Assembly: GCA_964243295.1 (NCBI GenBank)
Contig: CAXTEJ010000015.1
Span: 1 to 64,000, forward strand
Length of the DNA stretch: 64,000 nt
DNA from: CAXTEJ01 sp964243295
Lineage (GTDB): Bacteria > Actinomycetota > Actinomycetes > Actinomycetales > Angustibacteraceae
Reading direction: 5' to 3'
Shown: piece after piece, positions 1 through 9,400 of the stretch
Numbering within the stretch: the stretch's first letter is position 1
How the letters are laid out: the number at the start of each line of letters is the position of its first letter
Translations under genes and position numbers: made by a program
The notes under the pieces: generated by a model
Told to the model about the DNA's origin: nothing
The model's input: only the letters and a program-made list of their open reading frames with translations
The model's database searches: none

Positions 1-1
1 G

Positions 2-2527
2 GCCCGCCCCGACCCCGGCGCGCTGGACGCGGCCGCGGTGGCCGGGGTGCTGCTGCAGGCCGTGGCGGTCGCGGCGCTGCTGCTCGCGCGGGTGCGCCCG
101 GCGCGAGCCCGGCCGCTGGCGATCGACGCCACCCTCGTCACCGGCAGCGCCTTCGTCATCGCCTGGGTGCTCGGCTGGCACCGGTGGCTGCCGAGCGGCG
201 TGCTCCCGGCGCGGGCGATGCAACCCGGTCCGGCGCGGCTCGCGATCGCCGTCGAGCTCGTGGCGCTCGCCGTCGGCGTGGCGGTCTGGTTCGTGCGCCG
301 CGCGCCAGGCGAGCGCCTCGCGCCCCGGCTGATGGTGACGTCGACGGCTCTCGGCGCAGCGGCCGCGTCCGGCCTGCAGGTCACGCTGGGGCTCCCGGCG
401 TCGTCCGTGCCGGTCGGCCACGTCGTCGCCTCCGCCCTGCTGCTGCTCGGCCCGGCCGTCACCGGCGTCATCGACGACGAGCCCCCGCGCGCTCTCGACC
501 ACGAGCGGGCGCTGGTGCCCGTCGTCCTGCTCGTCGGCACCGCCGTCACGCTCGCGACGCTCGGCTCCCCGCGGGGACTGCCCCGCCTGCCGCTGGTCGT
601 GTCGGGCGCGGTCATGCTCGTGCTGCTGGCCCGCCTGCTCGACGTCGCCCGCAGCAACCAGCTGCTCGCCCAGGCGCTCGCGGTGCGCGAGCGGCACTTC
701 CGGTCGATGGTCGACACCACCCCGGACGTTCTGCTGCGGCTCGACCTCGCCGGCCGCATCAGCTACGTCTCCCCGTCGGCCCAGCGGCTGCTGCAGGTCG
801 ACCCCGCGCTCGGGCGCGGGGTGCTGGTCACCGACCTGGTGCCGGCCCACGACGCGGCCGGGGTGCTGGCGGCGCTGCAGGTGCTGCGCGCCGACCCCGG
901 CGCCGTCGAGCGGCTGATGGTCGGCTTCGAGCGCCCCGGCGGCCCCCCGCTGCGCCTCGAGGCCGTCGCCAGCCGCGTCGGCAGGGACGTCGTGGTCGCC
1001 GTGCGCGACGTCACCGAGACGGTGGCGCTGCGCGAGGAGCTCGTGCGCGTCGCCTACACCGACCAGCTCACGGGGCTGCCCAACCGCGCCGCGTTCGACA
1101 TCGCCCTGGCGGGGCGCTTCGCCGGTGAGCCCCTGCCCGCCGCAGGCAGCCCGGCCTCGCTGCTCACCGTCGGCGCGATCGACGAGCGGCGCCGTTCGCT
1201 GCCCGGCCTCGGGCCCGGCGCGCGCCGCCCGGTCGTGGTGCTGTTCTGCGACCTCGACGGTTTCAAGCCGATCAACGACAGCCACGGCCACGAGGTGGGT
1301 GACCTGCTGCTCGCCGAGGCCGGACGCCGGATCGCGGCGGCCGTGCGCGGCGACGACATCGCCTGCCGGCTCGGGGGCGACGAGTTCACCGTGCTGATGG
1401 GACTGGGAGCCGACGTCGCCGCCGCCCTGCGCGTGGCGGGCCGGGTCAAGGACGCGATCGCGCGCCCGTTCGCGGTGGCGGGCGTGGGCGACCTCGTGCT
1501 CGGCGTCTCCATCGGCGTGGCCGCGTCCGACGGCACGGGCGCCCCGAGCGACCTGGTGCGTGACGCCGACGTGGCGATGTACCAGGCCAAGCACGCCGGC
1601 CGCGGCCAGGTGAAGGTGTTCGAGCCGCAGATGCACGCCGCCCTCGCGCGCAGCGTCGACCTCGGGCAGCGGCTGCACACGGCCGTGCAGGACCGCCGGC
1701 TGTCGGTGGTCTACCAGCCGGTGATCGACCTGCGCAGCGGGGCGGTCGTCAGCGCCGAGGCCCTGCTGCGCTGGCGTGACGGCGACGAGGTCGTCGCCGA
1801 GGCCGCCGAGGTCATCACCCTGGCCGAGTCGAGCGGCGACATCCACGCCATCGGGCTGTTCGTGCTGGACGAGGCGGTCGGCCGCGCCGCCGCGTGGGCC
1901 GCGAGCGGCTACCCGGTGCGCGTGGCCGTCAACCTGTCGGCCCACCAGGTGGGCGACCCGGGGCTGGTGGCAGCGGTCGACCGGGTGCTGCGCGAGCACG
2001 GCCTGCCGGCCGACCGGCTGACCCTGGAGATCACCGAGTCGGCGCTGCTCGACCAGACCGACGTCACGCTGGGGCGGATGGAGGCGCTGCGCGGGCTCGG
2101 CCTGCACCTCGCCGTCGACGACTTCGGCACCGGCTACTCCTCCCTGGACTACCTGCGGCGGCTGCCGGTCGACCAGATCAAGATCGACCGGTCCTTCCTC
2201 GACGGCTTCGGCCGCCAGGACGACGTCACCGCCCTCGTGCGCGCTGTCATCGCCCTCGGCCACGACCTCGGGCTCACCGTCACGGTCGAGGGCGTCGAGA
2301 GCGGCCTGCACGTCCGGCTGCTGCGCGAGGCCGGCGCCGCCAACGCGCAGGGCTTCGTCTTCGCCCGAGCGCTGGACGTCGAGTCGATGCAGGAGTGCCT
2401 GCGTGACGGCCCGTTCGCGCTCGACGCCGCCGACACCGACCTGCGGCTGCCGCGCGTCGCCGACCGCCCGTGGCCGCCCGCGCCGCCCGCGCTCCCGACC
2501 CGCCACGGCACCGGCTCCCACCGGTGA
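2..2527 (+). CDS. Membrane PAS-GGDEF-EAL cyclic-di-GMP turnover protein (5' truncated)
   Basis: The protein probably makes and/or breaks down cyclic di-GMP at the membrane. The frame is open to the left edge, so the true start is probably outside the window; the first in-window start is GTG 38, used for numbering. Residues 1-210 are mostly hydrophobic helices. A PAS domain starts near residue 218 (RHFRSMVDTTPDVLLRLD). The GGDEF domain has an intact LGGDEF motif at 446-450 and the EAL domain has EAL at 574-576, with EITES, DDFGTGYSS (from 694) and KIDRSF. All hallmark residues for both cyclase and phosphodiesterase are present, so neither half looks degenerate; which activity dominates cannot be told. 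An unstructured Pro-rich tail follows the EAL domain. No partner gene is visible. Confidence 0.93.
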   Translation, partial: ARPDPGALDAAAVAGVLLQAVAVAALLLARVRPARARPLAIDATLVTGSAFVIAWVLGWHRWLPSGVLPARAMQPGPARLAIAVELVALAVGVAVWFVRRAPGERLAPRLMVTSTALGAAAASGLQVTLGLPASSVPVGHVVASALLLLGPAVTGVIDDEPPRALDHERALVPVVLLVGTAVTLATLGSPRGLPRLPLVVSGAVMLVLLARLLDVARSNQLLAQALAVRERHFRSMVDTTPDVLLRLDLAGRISYVSPSAQRLLQVDPALGRGVLVTDLVPAHDAAGVLAALQVLRADPGAVERLMVGFERPGGPPLRLEAVASRVGRDVVVAVRDVTETVALREELVRVAYTDQLTGLPNRAAFDIALAGRFAGEPLPAAGSPASLLTVGAIDERRRSLPGLGPGARRPVVVLFCDLDGFKPINDSHGHEVGDLLLAEAGRRIAAAVRGDDIACRLGGDEFTVLMGLGADVAAALRVAGRVKDAIARPFAVAGVGDLVLGVSIGVAASDGTGAPSDLVRDADVAMYQAKHAGRGQVKVFEPQMHAALARSVDLGQRLHTAVQDRRLSVVYQPVIDLRSGAVVSAEALLRWRDGDEVVAEAAEVITLAESSGDIHAIGLFVLDEAVGRAAAWAASGYPVRVAVNLSAHQVGDPGLVAAVDRVLREHGLPADRLTLEITESALLDQTDVTLGRMEALRGLGLHLAVDDFGTGYSSLDYLRRLPVDQIKIDRSFLDGFGRQDDVTALVRAVIALGHDLGLTVTVEGVESGLHVRLLREAGAANAQGFVFARALDVESMQECLRDGPFALDAADTDLRLPRVADRPWPPAPPALPTRHGTGSHR

Positions 2528-2588
2528 CCGGCTGCGGTCTCGCATGCCGGGCGCCGCGTCCAGCTGCCGAGACGGCTCGGCACGCCGG

Positions 2589-2617
2589 TTGACACCGTGA
2601 CGCCGTCGAGGGAGCGT
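2589..2617 (+). promoter_or_regulatory. Promoter of the ilvB leader transcript
   Basis: TTGACA at 2589-2594 is followed after 17 nt by GAGCGT at 2612-2617, which fits the actinobacterial -10 pattern NANNNT. The predicted start site falls at 2624-2625, on the leader-peptide ATG, so the leader peptide would be read from a leaderless transcript. No mapped start site is available. Confidence 0.6.
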
Positions 2618-2624
2618 GGGCGTC

Positions 2625-2663
2625 ATGCACCTCGAGCTCGTAGTCGGACAGCGCGCGAGCTGA
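2625..2663 (+). CDS. ilvB leader peptide (12 aa)
   Basis: The short ORF encodes MHLELVVGQRAS. Leu-Glu-Leu-Val-Val puts four Leu/Val codons within five, as expected of a branched-chain amino acid attenuation leader. It either starts at the predicted transcript 5' end or uses the purine run GAGGGAG at 2608-2614, which overlaps the proposed -10. AGCTCG at 2635-2640 can pair with CGAGCT at 2656-2661, making a hairpin over the control codons. A terminator follows 20 nt after the stop, and ilvB comes next. Leader peptides upstream of ilvB are known in other actinobacteria. Confidence 0.72.
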   Translation: MHLELVVGQRAS

Positions 2664-2683
2664 CCGACCCCAGCCCGTGCGCG

Positions 2684-2723
2684 ACCCCTCGCCCAGCCCC
2701 CGTCCGGGGCGGAGGGGTTTTTT
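2684..2723 (+). terminator. Intrinsic terminator acting as ilvBNC attenuator
   Basis: ACCCCTC at 2684-2690 pairs with GAGGGGT at 2712-2718. An inner CCCC/GGGG helix (2698-2701 with 2706-2709) stacks inside it. T6 follows at 2718-2723. The hairpin lies between the leader peptide and ilvB, where premature termination would control the operon. I could not define the competing antiterminator by eye. Confidence 0.75.
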
Positions 2724-2799
2724 CGTGTCCGGGCCCCACCGGGCAGGATGGGTGCAGCCACATGCCGACCAGACGTGACGAGCAGGAAGCGGTGAGGAC

Positions 2800-4689
2800 G
2801 TGAGCACGACCAGGATGCCGACCAGGGCAGCGGGGTCCGCAGGGGCCGGCGCGAAGGTCGCCGTGCCGACGGCACCGCCCGTTCCCACGGCGCCGCGCAC
2901 CCCGGTCGCGCCGCAGCTCCCGGCGCCCGCGCCGGCCGGCGAGACCATGACCGGCGCCCAGAGCCTGGTGCGCTCGCTCGAGCACGCGGGGGTCGACGTG
3001 GTCTTCGGCATCCCCGGCGGCGCGATCCTGCCGGCGTACGACCCGCTGCTGGACTCCGCGCAGGTGCGCCACATCCTGGTGCGGCACGAGCAGGGCGCCG
3101 GCCACGCCGCGCAGGGCTACGCGGCCGCGACCGGCCGGGTGGGCGTGTGCATGGCGACGTCGGGCCCGGGGGCCACGAACCTCGTCACGCCGATCGCCGA
3201 CGCCTACATGGACTCGGTGCCCATCGTCGCGATCACCGGCCAGGTCGCGTCGACGTCCATCGGCACCGACGCCTTCCAGGAGGCCGACATCCGCGGCATC
3301 ACGATGCCGATCACCAAGCACAACTACCTGGTCACCGACGCCGCCGAGATCCCGCGCGCCATCGCCGAGGCCTTCCACATCGCCGGCACCGGGCGCCCCG
3401 GCCCGGTGCTCGTCGACATCAGCAAGGACGCGCTGCAGGCCCAGACGACCTTCGTCTGGCCGGCCACCGTCGAGCGCGCCGGCTACCACCCCGTCACCAA
3501 GCCCCACACCCGCCAGGTGCGCGAGGCCGCGCGCCTGATCGGCCAGTCCCGTCGCCCGGTGCTGTACGTCGGCGGCGGCGTCATCCGCGCCCGCGCCGCC
3601 GACGAGCTGCGCCGGCTGGTCGACCTGACGGGCATCCCCGTCGTGACGACGCTCATGGCCCGCGGTGCGCTGCCCGACAGCCACCCCGCCAACCTCGGCA
3701 TGCCTGGCATGCACGGCACCGTCGCCGCGGTGACGGCGCTGCAGCGCTCCGACCTGGTCTTCAGCCTCGGTGCCCGCTTCGACGACCGCGTCACCGGCCA
3801 GCTGTCGACGTTCGCGCCGCACGCCACGGTCATCCACGCCGACATCGACCCCGCCGAGATCAGCAAGAACCGCGTCGCCGACGTCCCGATCGTGGGTGAC
3901 GCGCGCGAGGTGCTGCTCGAGCTGCTCGCCGCGCTCGACGTCGAGCGCGGCGCCGGCAACGTCGGCGACTACACCGCCTGGTGGCGGGACGTCGAGGACT
4001 GGCGGCGCACCTACCCGCTGGGCTACTCCGAGCCCGACGACGGCACGCTCTCGCCCCAGCTGGTGATCTCCCGGCTCGGCGCGATCGCCGGCCCCGAGGC
4101 GATCTACGCCTCGGGCGTGGGTCAGCACCAGATGTGGGCGGCGCAGTTCATCGCCTACGAGCGCCCCAACGCCTGGATCAACTCCGGCGGTCTCGGGACG
4201 ATGGGCTACGCCGTCCCTGCCGCCATGGGCGCCAAGACCGGCAGCCCCGAGCGCACGGTGTGGGCGATCGACGGCGACGGCTGCTTCCAGATGACCAACC
4301 AGGAGCTCGCGACCTGCGTCATCAACGACATCCCGATCAAGGTCGCGGTCATCAACAACTCCAGCCTCGGCATGGTGCGGCAGTGGCAGACGCTGTTCTA
4401 CGGCGAGCGCTACAGCAACACCGACCTGCACACCGGCTCGGCCCGCCGCATCCCCGACTTCGTCAAGCTCGCCGACGCCTACGGCTGCGCGGGGCTGCGC
4501 TGCGAGCGCCCAGAGGACGTCGACGCCACGATCCACGCGGCGATGGCGATCAACGACCGACCCGTCGTGGTCGACTTCGTCGTCCACCGCGACGCCATGG
4601 TGTGGCCGATGGTGCCCTCCGGCGTCAGCAACGACGACATCCTGTTCGCCCGCGGCACCAGCCCGACGTGGGACCGGGAGGAGGGGTGA
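2800..4689 (+). CDS. ilvB: Acetolactate synthase, large (catalytic) subunit
   Basis: This ThDP-dependent enzyme condenses two pyruvates to acetolactate, or pyruvate with 2-oxobutyrate, the first common step of valine, leucine and isoleucine synthesis. At 629 aa it has the usual three domains. The activating glutamate is E97 in VRHEQGAGHAAQGYA, and the ThDP/Mg motif GDG is at 492-494, with NNSSLGM downstream. About 45 N-terminal residues rich in Ala, Pro and Thr precede the conserved start (MTGAQSLVRSLE), so a later start is possible. GTG 2800 has only a weak purine-rich region upstream. The gene overlaps ilvN by 4 nt and is preceded by an attenuator. Confidence 0.97.
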   Translation: MSTTRMPTRAAGSAGAGAKVAVPTAPPVPTAPRTPVAPQLPAPAPAGETMTGAQSLVRSLEHAGVDVVFGIPGGAILPAYDPLLDSAQVRHILVRHEQGAGHAAQGYAAATGRVGVCMATSGPGATNLVTPIADAYMDSVPIVAITGQVASTSIGTDAFQEADIRGITMPITKHNYLVTDAAEIPRAIAEAFHIAGTGRPGPVLVDISKDALQAQTTFVWPATVERAGYHPVTKPHTRQVREAARLIGQSRRPVLYVGGGVIRARAADELRRLVDLTGIPVVTTLMARGALPDSHPANLGMPGMHGTVAAVTALQRSDLVFSLGARFDDRVTGQLSTFAPHATVIHADIDPAEISKNRVADVPIVGDAREVLLELLAALDVERGAGNVGDYTAWWRDVEDWRRTYPLGYSEPDDGTLSPQLVISRLGAIAGPEAIYASGVGQHQMWAAQFIAYERPNAWINSGGLGTMGYAVPAAMGAKTGSPERTVWAIDGDGCFQMTNQELATCVINDIPIKVAVINNSSLGMVRQWQTLFYGERYSNTDLHTGSARRIPDFVKLADAYGCAGLRCERPEDVDATIHAAMAINDRPVVVDFVVHRDAMVWPMVPSGVSNDDILFARGTSPTWDREEG

Positions 4690-5198
4690 GCCGCCACACC
4701 CTCTCGGTGCTCGTCGAGGACCAGCCCGGTGTGCTCGCGCGCATCGCGGGGCTGTTCTCGCGCCGCGGGTTCAACATCGAGTCGCTGGCGGTCGGCCCGA
4801 CCGAGCACGCGCACCTGTCGCGCATGACCGTCGTGGTCGACGTCGAGGACCTCCCGCTCGAGCAGGTGACCAAGCAGCTCAACAAGCTCATCGAGGTCAT
4901 CAAGGTCGTCGAGCTCGAGCCTGCCGCGTCGGTGCAGCGCGAGCTGGTGCTGCTCAAGGTGCGCGCCGACATCACCAACCGCTCGCACGTGCTCGAGACC
5001 GTGCAGCTGTTCCGCGCCAAGGTGATCGACGTGTCGGCCGACACCGTCACGGTCGAGGCGACCGGCGACGTCGACAAGCTCGCCGCGCTGCTGCGGCTGC
5101 TCGAGCCGTTCGGCATCCGCGAGCTCGTGCAGTCCGGCATGGTCGCCGTGGCGCGCGGGCCGCGCAGCATGAGCGACCGGTCGCTGAAGTCGGCCTGA
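4686..5198 (+). CDS. ilvN: Acetolactate synthase, small (regulatory) subunit
   Basis: The protein binds IlvB and gives feedback inhibition by valine. The product is 170 aa, normal for the family. The N-terminal ACT domain begins HTLSVLVEDQPGVLARIAGL and contains RRGFNIESLAVG; a second ACT-like C-terminal domain follows (residues ~85-160). GTG 4686 is chosen because GGAGGAGG at about 4676-4683 sits just upstream and the codon overlaps the ilvB stop (GTGA). Longer upstream readings in this frame are out-of-frame translation of ilvB. Confidence 0.96.
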   Translation: MSRHTLSVLVEDQPGVLARIAGLFSRRGFNIESLAVGPTEHAHLSRMTVVVDVEDLPLEQVTKQLNKLIEVIKVVELEPAASVQRELVLLKVRADITNRSHVLETVQLFRAKVIDVSADTVTVEATGDVDKLAALLRLLEPFGIRELVQSGMVAVARGPRSMSDRSLKSA

Positions 5199-5256
5199 AG
5201 GCCGGCGCACGTCCCCCTGACCACCTGAGCCGGTCCCCGGCGCAGGTCCCGCACCA

Positions 5257-5275
5257 CCCGGCCGCCCCGGCCGGG
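5257..5275 (+). other. GC hairpin upstream of ilvC
   Basis: CCCGGCC (5257-5263) and GGCCGGG (5269-5275) form a 7-bp stem with a 5-nt loop in the 100-nt ilvN-ilvC gap, just before the ilvC ribosome site. There is no U-tract, so it may be a processing or stability element rather than a terminator. Confidence 0.4.
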
Positions 5276-5298
5276 CACCGACCCGAGGAGAGCCCCCC

Positions 5299-6327
5299 GT
5301 GGCAGAGATGTTCTACGACGCCGACGCCGACACCGCCGTCCTCGCCGACCGCAAGGTGGCCGTCATCGGCTACGGCAGCCAGGGCCACGCGCACGCGCTG
5401 AACCTGCGCGACAGCGGCATCGACGTCCGGGTCGGCCTGCCGCAGAGCAGCTCCAGCCGCGCCCGCGCCGAGGCGGAGGGTCTGCGGGTGGTGACGCCCG
5501 AGCAGGCGTCGGCCGAGGCCGACCTCGTCATGCTGCTGACCCCCGACCACGTGCAGCGCCACGTCTACGCCGAGGCCATCGAGCCGAGCCTGAAGCCCGG
5601 CGACGCCCTGTTCTTCGGCCACGGGTTCAACATCCGCTTCGGCTACATCACCCCGCCGCCGGGCGTCGACGTCGCGATGGTCGCGCCCAAGGGGCCCGGC
5701 CACCTGGTGCGCCGCGAGTACGCCGACGGCCGCGGCGTGCCCGTCATCGTCGCCGTCGAGGAGGACGCGACCGGCGGCGCCTGGCCGCTCACGCTCGCCT
5801 ACGCGCGCGCCATCGGCGGCCTGCGCGCCGGCGGCATCCGGACGACGTTCGCCGAGGAGACCGAGACCGACCTGTTCGGCGAGCAGGCCGTGCTGTGCGG
5901 GGGCGTGTCGCGCCTGGTGCAGACGGGCTTCGAGGTGCTGACCGAGGCGGGCTACCAGCCTGAGGTCGCCTACTTCGAGTGCCTGCACGAGCTGAAGCTC
6001 ATCGTCGACCTCATGTACGAGGGGGGCATCGCCAAGCAGCGCTGGAGCGTCTCCGACACCGCCGAGTACGGCGACTACGTCTCGGGCCCGCGCGTGATCG
6101 ACGCGTCGGTCAAGGAGCGCATGCAGGACGTGCTGGCCGACATCAAGGACGGCACGTTCGCCAGCCGCTTCATCGCCGACCAGGACGCCGGGGCTCCCGA
6201 GTTCGCGCGGCTGCGCGCCGAGGGCGAGCAGCACCCGATCGAGGCCACCGGCCGCCACCTGCGCGGGCTCATGGCGTGGGTCAAGAGCGGCGACGACGAC
6301 TACACCGAGGGCACCGCGGCGCGCTGA
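5299..6327 (+). CDS. ilvC: Ketol-acid reductoisomerase (class I)
   Basis: The NADPH- and Mg-dependent enzyme isomerises and reduces acetolactate (or acetohydroxybutyrate) to the dihydroxy acid, the second common step of branched-chain amino acid synthesis. The 342-aa length is that of the short class I form. The Rossmann motif GYGSQGHAHALNLRDSG starts near residue 23, and the Ser-rich loop SSSSRARAE suits NADPH. The metal/catalytic region includes EETETDLFGEQAVLCGG and YFECLHELKLIVDLM. GTG 5299 follows CGAGGAGAG. It lies 100 nt after ilvN and very probably belongs to the ilvBNC unit. Confidence 0.97.
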   Translation: MAEMFYDADADTAVLADRKVAVIGYGSQGHAHALNLRDSGIDVRVGLPQSSSSRARAEAEGLRVVTPEQASAEADLVMLLTPDHVQRHVYAEAIEPSLKPGDALFFGHGFNIRFGYITPPPGVDVAMVAPKGPGHLVRREYADGRGVPVIVAVEEDATGGAWPLTLAYARAIGGLRAGGIRTTFAEETETDLFGEQAVLCGGVSRLVQTGFEVLTEAGYQPEVAYFECLHELKLIVDLMYEGGIAKQRWSVSDTAEYGDYVSGPRVIDASVKERMQDVLADIKDGTFASRFIADQDAGAPEFARLRAEGEQHPIEATGRHLRGLMAWVKSGDDDYTEGTAAR

Positions 6328-6389
6328 GGCCCGCCGGCCGCCTCGGTGCTGCACGGCGCTCCGGGGTGTCCGTTGTCGGTGGCGGCACC

Positions 6390-6395
6390 TAGGGT
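6390..6395 (+). promoter_or_regulatory. Possible -10 element of the subtilase gene
   Basis: TAGGGT matches the TANNNT actinobacterial -10, about 100 nt upstream of the protease start. No convincing -35 was found at 16-18 nt. Confidence 0.3.
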
Positions 6396-6494
6396 GAGCC
6401 TCGGCATGAGATCACCGGTCGTCGGCGCCCGCCCGACGATGCGCCTCGGGGGGATCACCGGGTCACGGTGCAGGACGCTTGCCTTGGAGAACCA

Positions 6495-9400
6495 GTGCGC
6501 ACGACCCGTCGAGGCCTGACCGCCGCGGCCACCACCGCGGTGCTCGCCACAGCGAGCCTGTCCACCGTCGCGCTCGGGGCGGGGGGGTCGGCGTTCGCGG
6601 CGACACCCGGGCCGCTCGCCGAGCGCGCCCGACCCGAGCTGGCGACGTCCGCCAGTGCCCCCGGCTCCCTGCTTGACCCGCGGGTGCGGGGTGCCTCGCC
6701 GGCCACCGGCGACGACGCGCCCGACACCCGCATCCCGACCCGCGGGGCGGTGCAGGTGATGCTCGAGCTCGACGCGGCGCCGTCCACCACCGCCTACCTG
6801 TCCGGCCTCGGCCAGGGCCGCCGCGCCGCCGCGGCCCAGGCCCGGGCCCAGCTGCGGCGGGTGGGTTCCAACCAGCGGTCGGTCGCCGCCGCGCTGCGCG
6901 AGCCGGCGACGCGCGCGACCGAGATCTACCGCACGTCGGCGATCTACTCCGGCATCGCCGTCACGACGGACGGGTCGCGCGTCGCCGCGCTGCGCGCCCT
7001 GCCCGGCGTGCGCGCCGTCCACCTGCTGACGCCCAAGCGGCTCGCCAACACCGCGACGGTGCCGCTCATCGGCGCCCCGAAGGTGTGGGCGGCCAGCAGC
7101 GACGGCAAGGCGATCGGCACGGGCATCCGCGTCGGCATCATCGACACCGGCATCGACTACACCCACGCCGACTTCGGCGGCCCCGGCACGGTCGCGGCCT
7201 ACCAGGCGGCGCTCGCCACCGACACCGCCGCACCGGCCTACCCCGCCGGTGGCCAGGTCGTCGGCGGCGTCGACTTCGCCGGTGACGCCTACGACCCCGG
7301 CGCCACGCTGGCGGGGGGCGCGCCCGACACCGCTCGCACCGTGCCGAAGCCCGACGCGAACCCGCTCGACTGCGAGGGCCACGGCAGCCACGTCGCCGGC
7401 ACCGCCGCGGGCCACGGCGTCACGACCACGGGCGCCACCTACCGCGGGCCCTACACGGCGGGCCTCCAGGCCGCCGACTTCCGGGTCGGCCCCGGCGTCG
7501 CCCCCGGCGCGAGCCTCTACGCCATCAAGGTGTTCGGCTGCGAGGGGTCGACCGACCTGGTCACCCAGGCCCTCGACTGGGCCGCCGACCCCAACCGCGA
7601 CGGCGACCCGAGCGACCGGCTCGACGTCGTCAACATGTCGCTCGGCGGCGACTTCGGCTCCGCCCAGGACCCCGACTCGGTGGCCAGCGACCAGCTCTCG
7701 CGCCTCGGCACCGTGGTGGTCGCCTCCGCAGGCAACGCCGGCGACCTGCAGGACGCCGCGGGCTCGCCCGCCAACGCCGTCCGGGCCATCTCGGTGGCCG
7801 CGAGCGACGACCCCGCCGCCGTCGTCGACGGCCTGCGCGTCGACGCGCCGACCGGCATCGAGCCGAGCCCGTCGGTCGACGGCAGCAGCGACAACGTGTT
7901 CGGCGCCGAGCAGTCCAGCGGCGACCCCGGCAACGGCGTCCCTGCGTACGACTGGTCCAAGGGCGGGGTCACCTCGACCCCCCTGGTGACCCTCGGCAGC
8001 TGGAAGGACGCGCCCAGCGCCACCAACAACATCGACGGCTGCAGCCCGTACTCCGCCGCCGACGCGGCGGCGGTGGCCGGCAAGGTCGTCCTGCTGCAGT
8101 GGACCGACCTCGGGGCCCGTCGCTGCGGCTCCGGCGCCCGCGGCGCCCAGGCGTTCGCGGCCGGCGCCGTCGGCGTCGTGCTCGGTGACGACACCAACAG
8201 CTTCAGCGCCGGCATCGCCGGCGACCCGCGACTGCCCATGATGCTGCTGGTCAAGCAGGGCACCGACGCGATCAAGGCCGCCGTCGACGCCTCGGGCAAC
8301 AACGGCTCGGTGCGGGTCTCGCTGACCTCGGAGTACCACAACCGGATCCGCATCGACCTCAGCGGCACCGCCGAGGACCCGACCGACCGCGTCGCCTCCT
8401 TCTCCTCGCGCGGCTTCGGCAGCGCCCTCGCGGTCAAGCCGGACGTCACCGCTCCCGGTGTCTCGGTCTTCTCCGCGGCGGTCGGCACCGGCGCCGACGG
8501 CCAGACCGAGAGCGGCACCTCCATGGCCGCCCCGCACGTGGCCGGCGTCGCCGCGCTCGTCCGGGCCGCCCACCCGCGCTGGACCGTCGAGCAGATCAAG
8601 GCGGCCATCGTCGGCACGGCCGGCGCCCGCGTCTCGACCGAGGTCGGTGGCCGCACCCCCGAGGGCCCCGCGCGCGTCGGCACCGGCCGCGTCGAGGCCG
8701 ACCGGGCGGTCGCCGCCTCGACGCTCGCCTACGTCGGCGACGGGTCGGGGGCGGTGGGCGTCTCCTTCGGTGACGTGGCCGTCACCGCCGCGACGACGCT
8801 GCGCAAGACCGTGACCGTGCAGAACACCTCGGGGGCCTCGGCGCGCTACGCACTCGCCTACCGCCCCACGGTGAGCACGCCCGGCGTGACGTTCTCGGTC
8901 ACCCCCTCGACCGTCACGGTGGCGGCGGGCGCGAGCGCCAAGGTCACCGTCACGATGCGGCTCACCCCGTCGGCCATGCGCCGCACGCTCGACCCCAGCA
9001 CCTCGGCCGAGGACGGCCTCGCCAGCTACTACGCCGACGCCGGTGGCCTGGTGACCATCACCGGTGCCGGTGGCCCGGTGTCGGTCGCGGTCTACGCGGC
9101 ACCGCGCCCGGCCTCCCAGATGGCAGCGGCGCCGCTGGCGCTCGTGGGCTCCACCGGCAACACCGCGCTGCCGCTGCAGGGCAAGCCGCTGCTGCAGGGC
9201 TCGAGCAGCGTCGCCGACACCGACCCGACGCTCTACGCCGGCTCGGTCTCGGCGCTGATGCTGCAGGGTCAGAGCAAGCAGCTGCCGGCCTGCTCGGCGA
9301 AGGTCACCACCGCGTGCGCGCCGTTCCCGGACGAGCGCGCGGCCGACCTGCGCTACGTGGGCGTCGCCTCCGACATCCCCTACACGAGGGACGCCTTCAA

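Noticed and set aside
2623..4587. 654-codon minus-strand open frame opposite ilvB
   Set aside because: It is a shadow of ilvB with Val/Asp/Gly/Arg-rich low-complexity sequence.
5257..5275. Terminator between ilvN and ilvC
   Set aside because: The hairpin has no U-tract and lies just before the ilvC ribosome site, so I list it only as a hairpin of unknown role.
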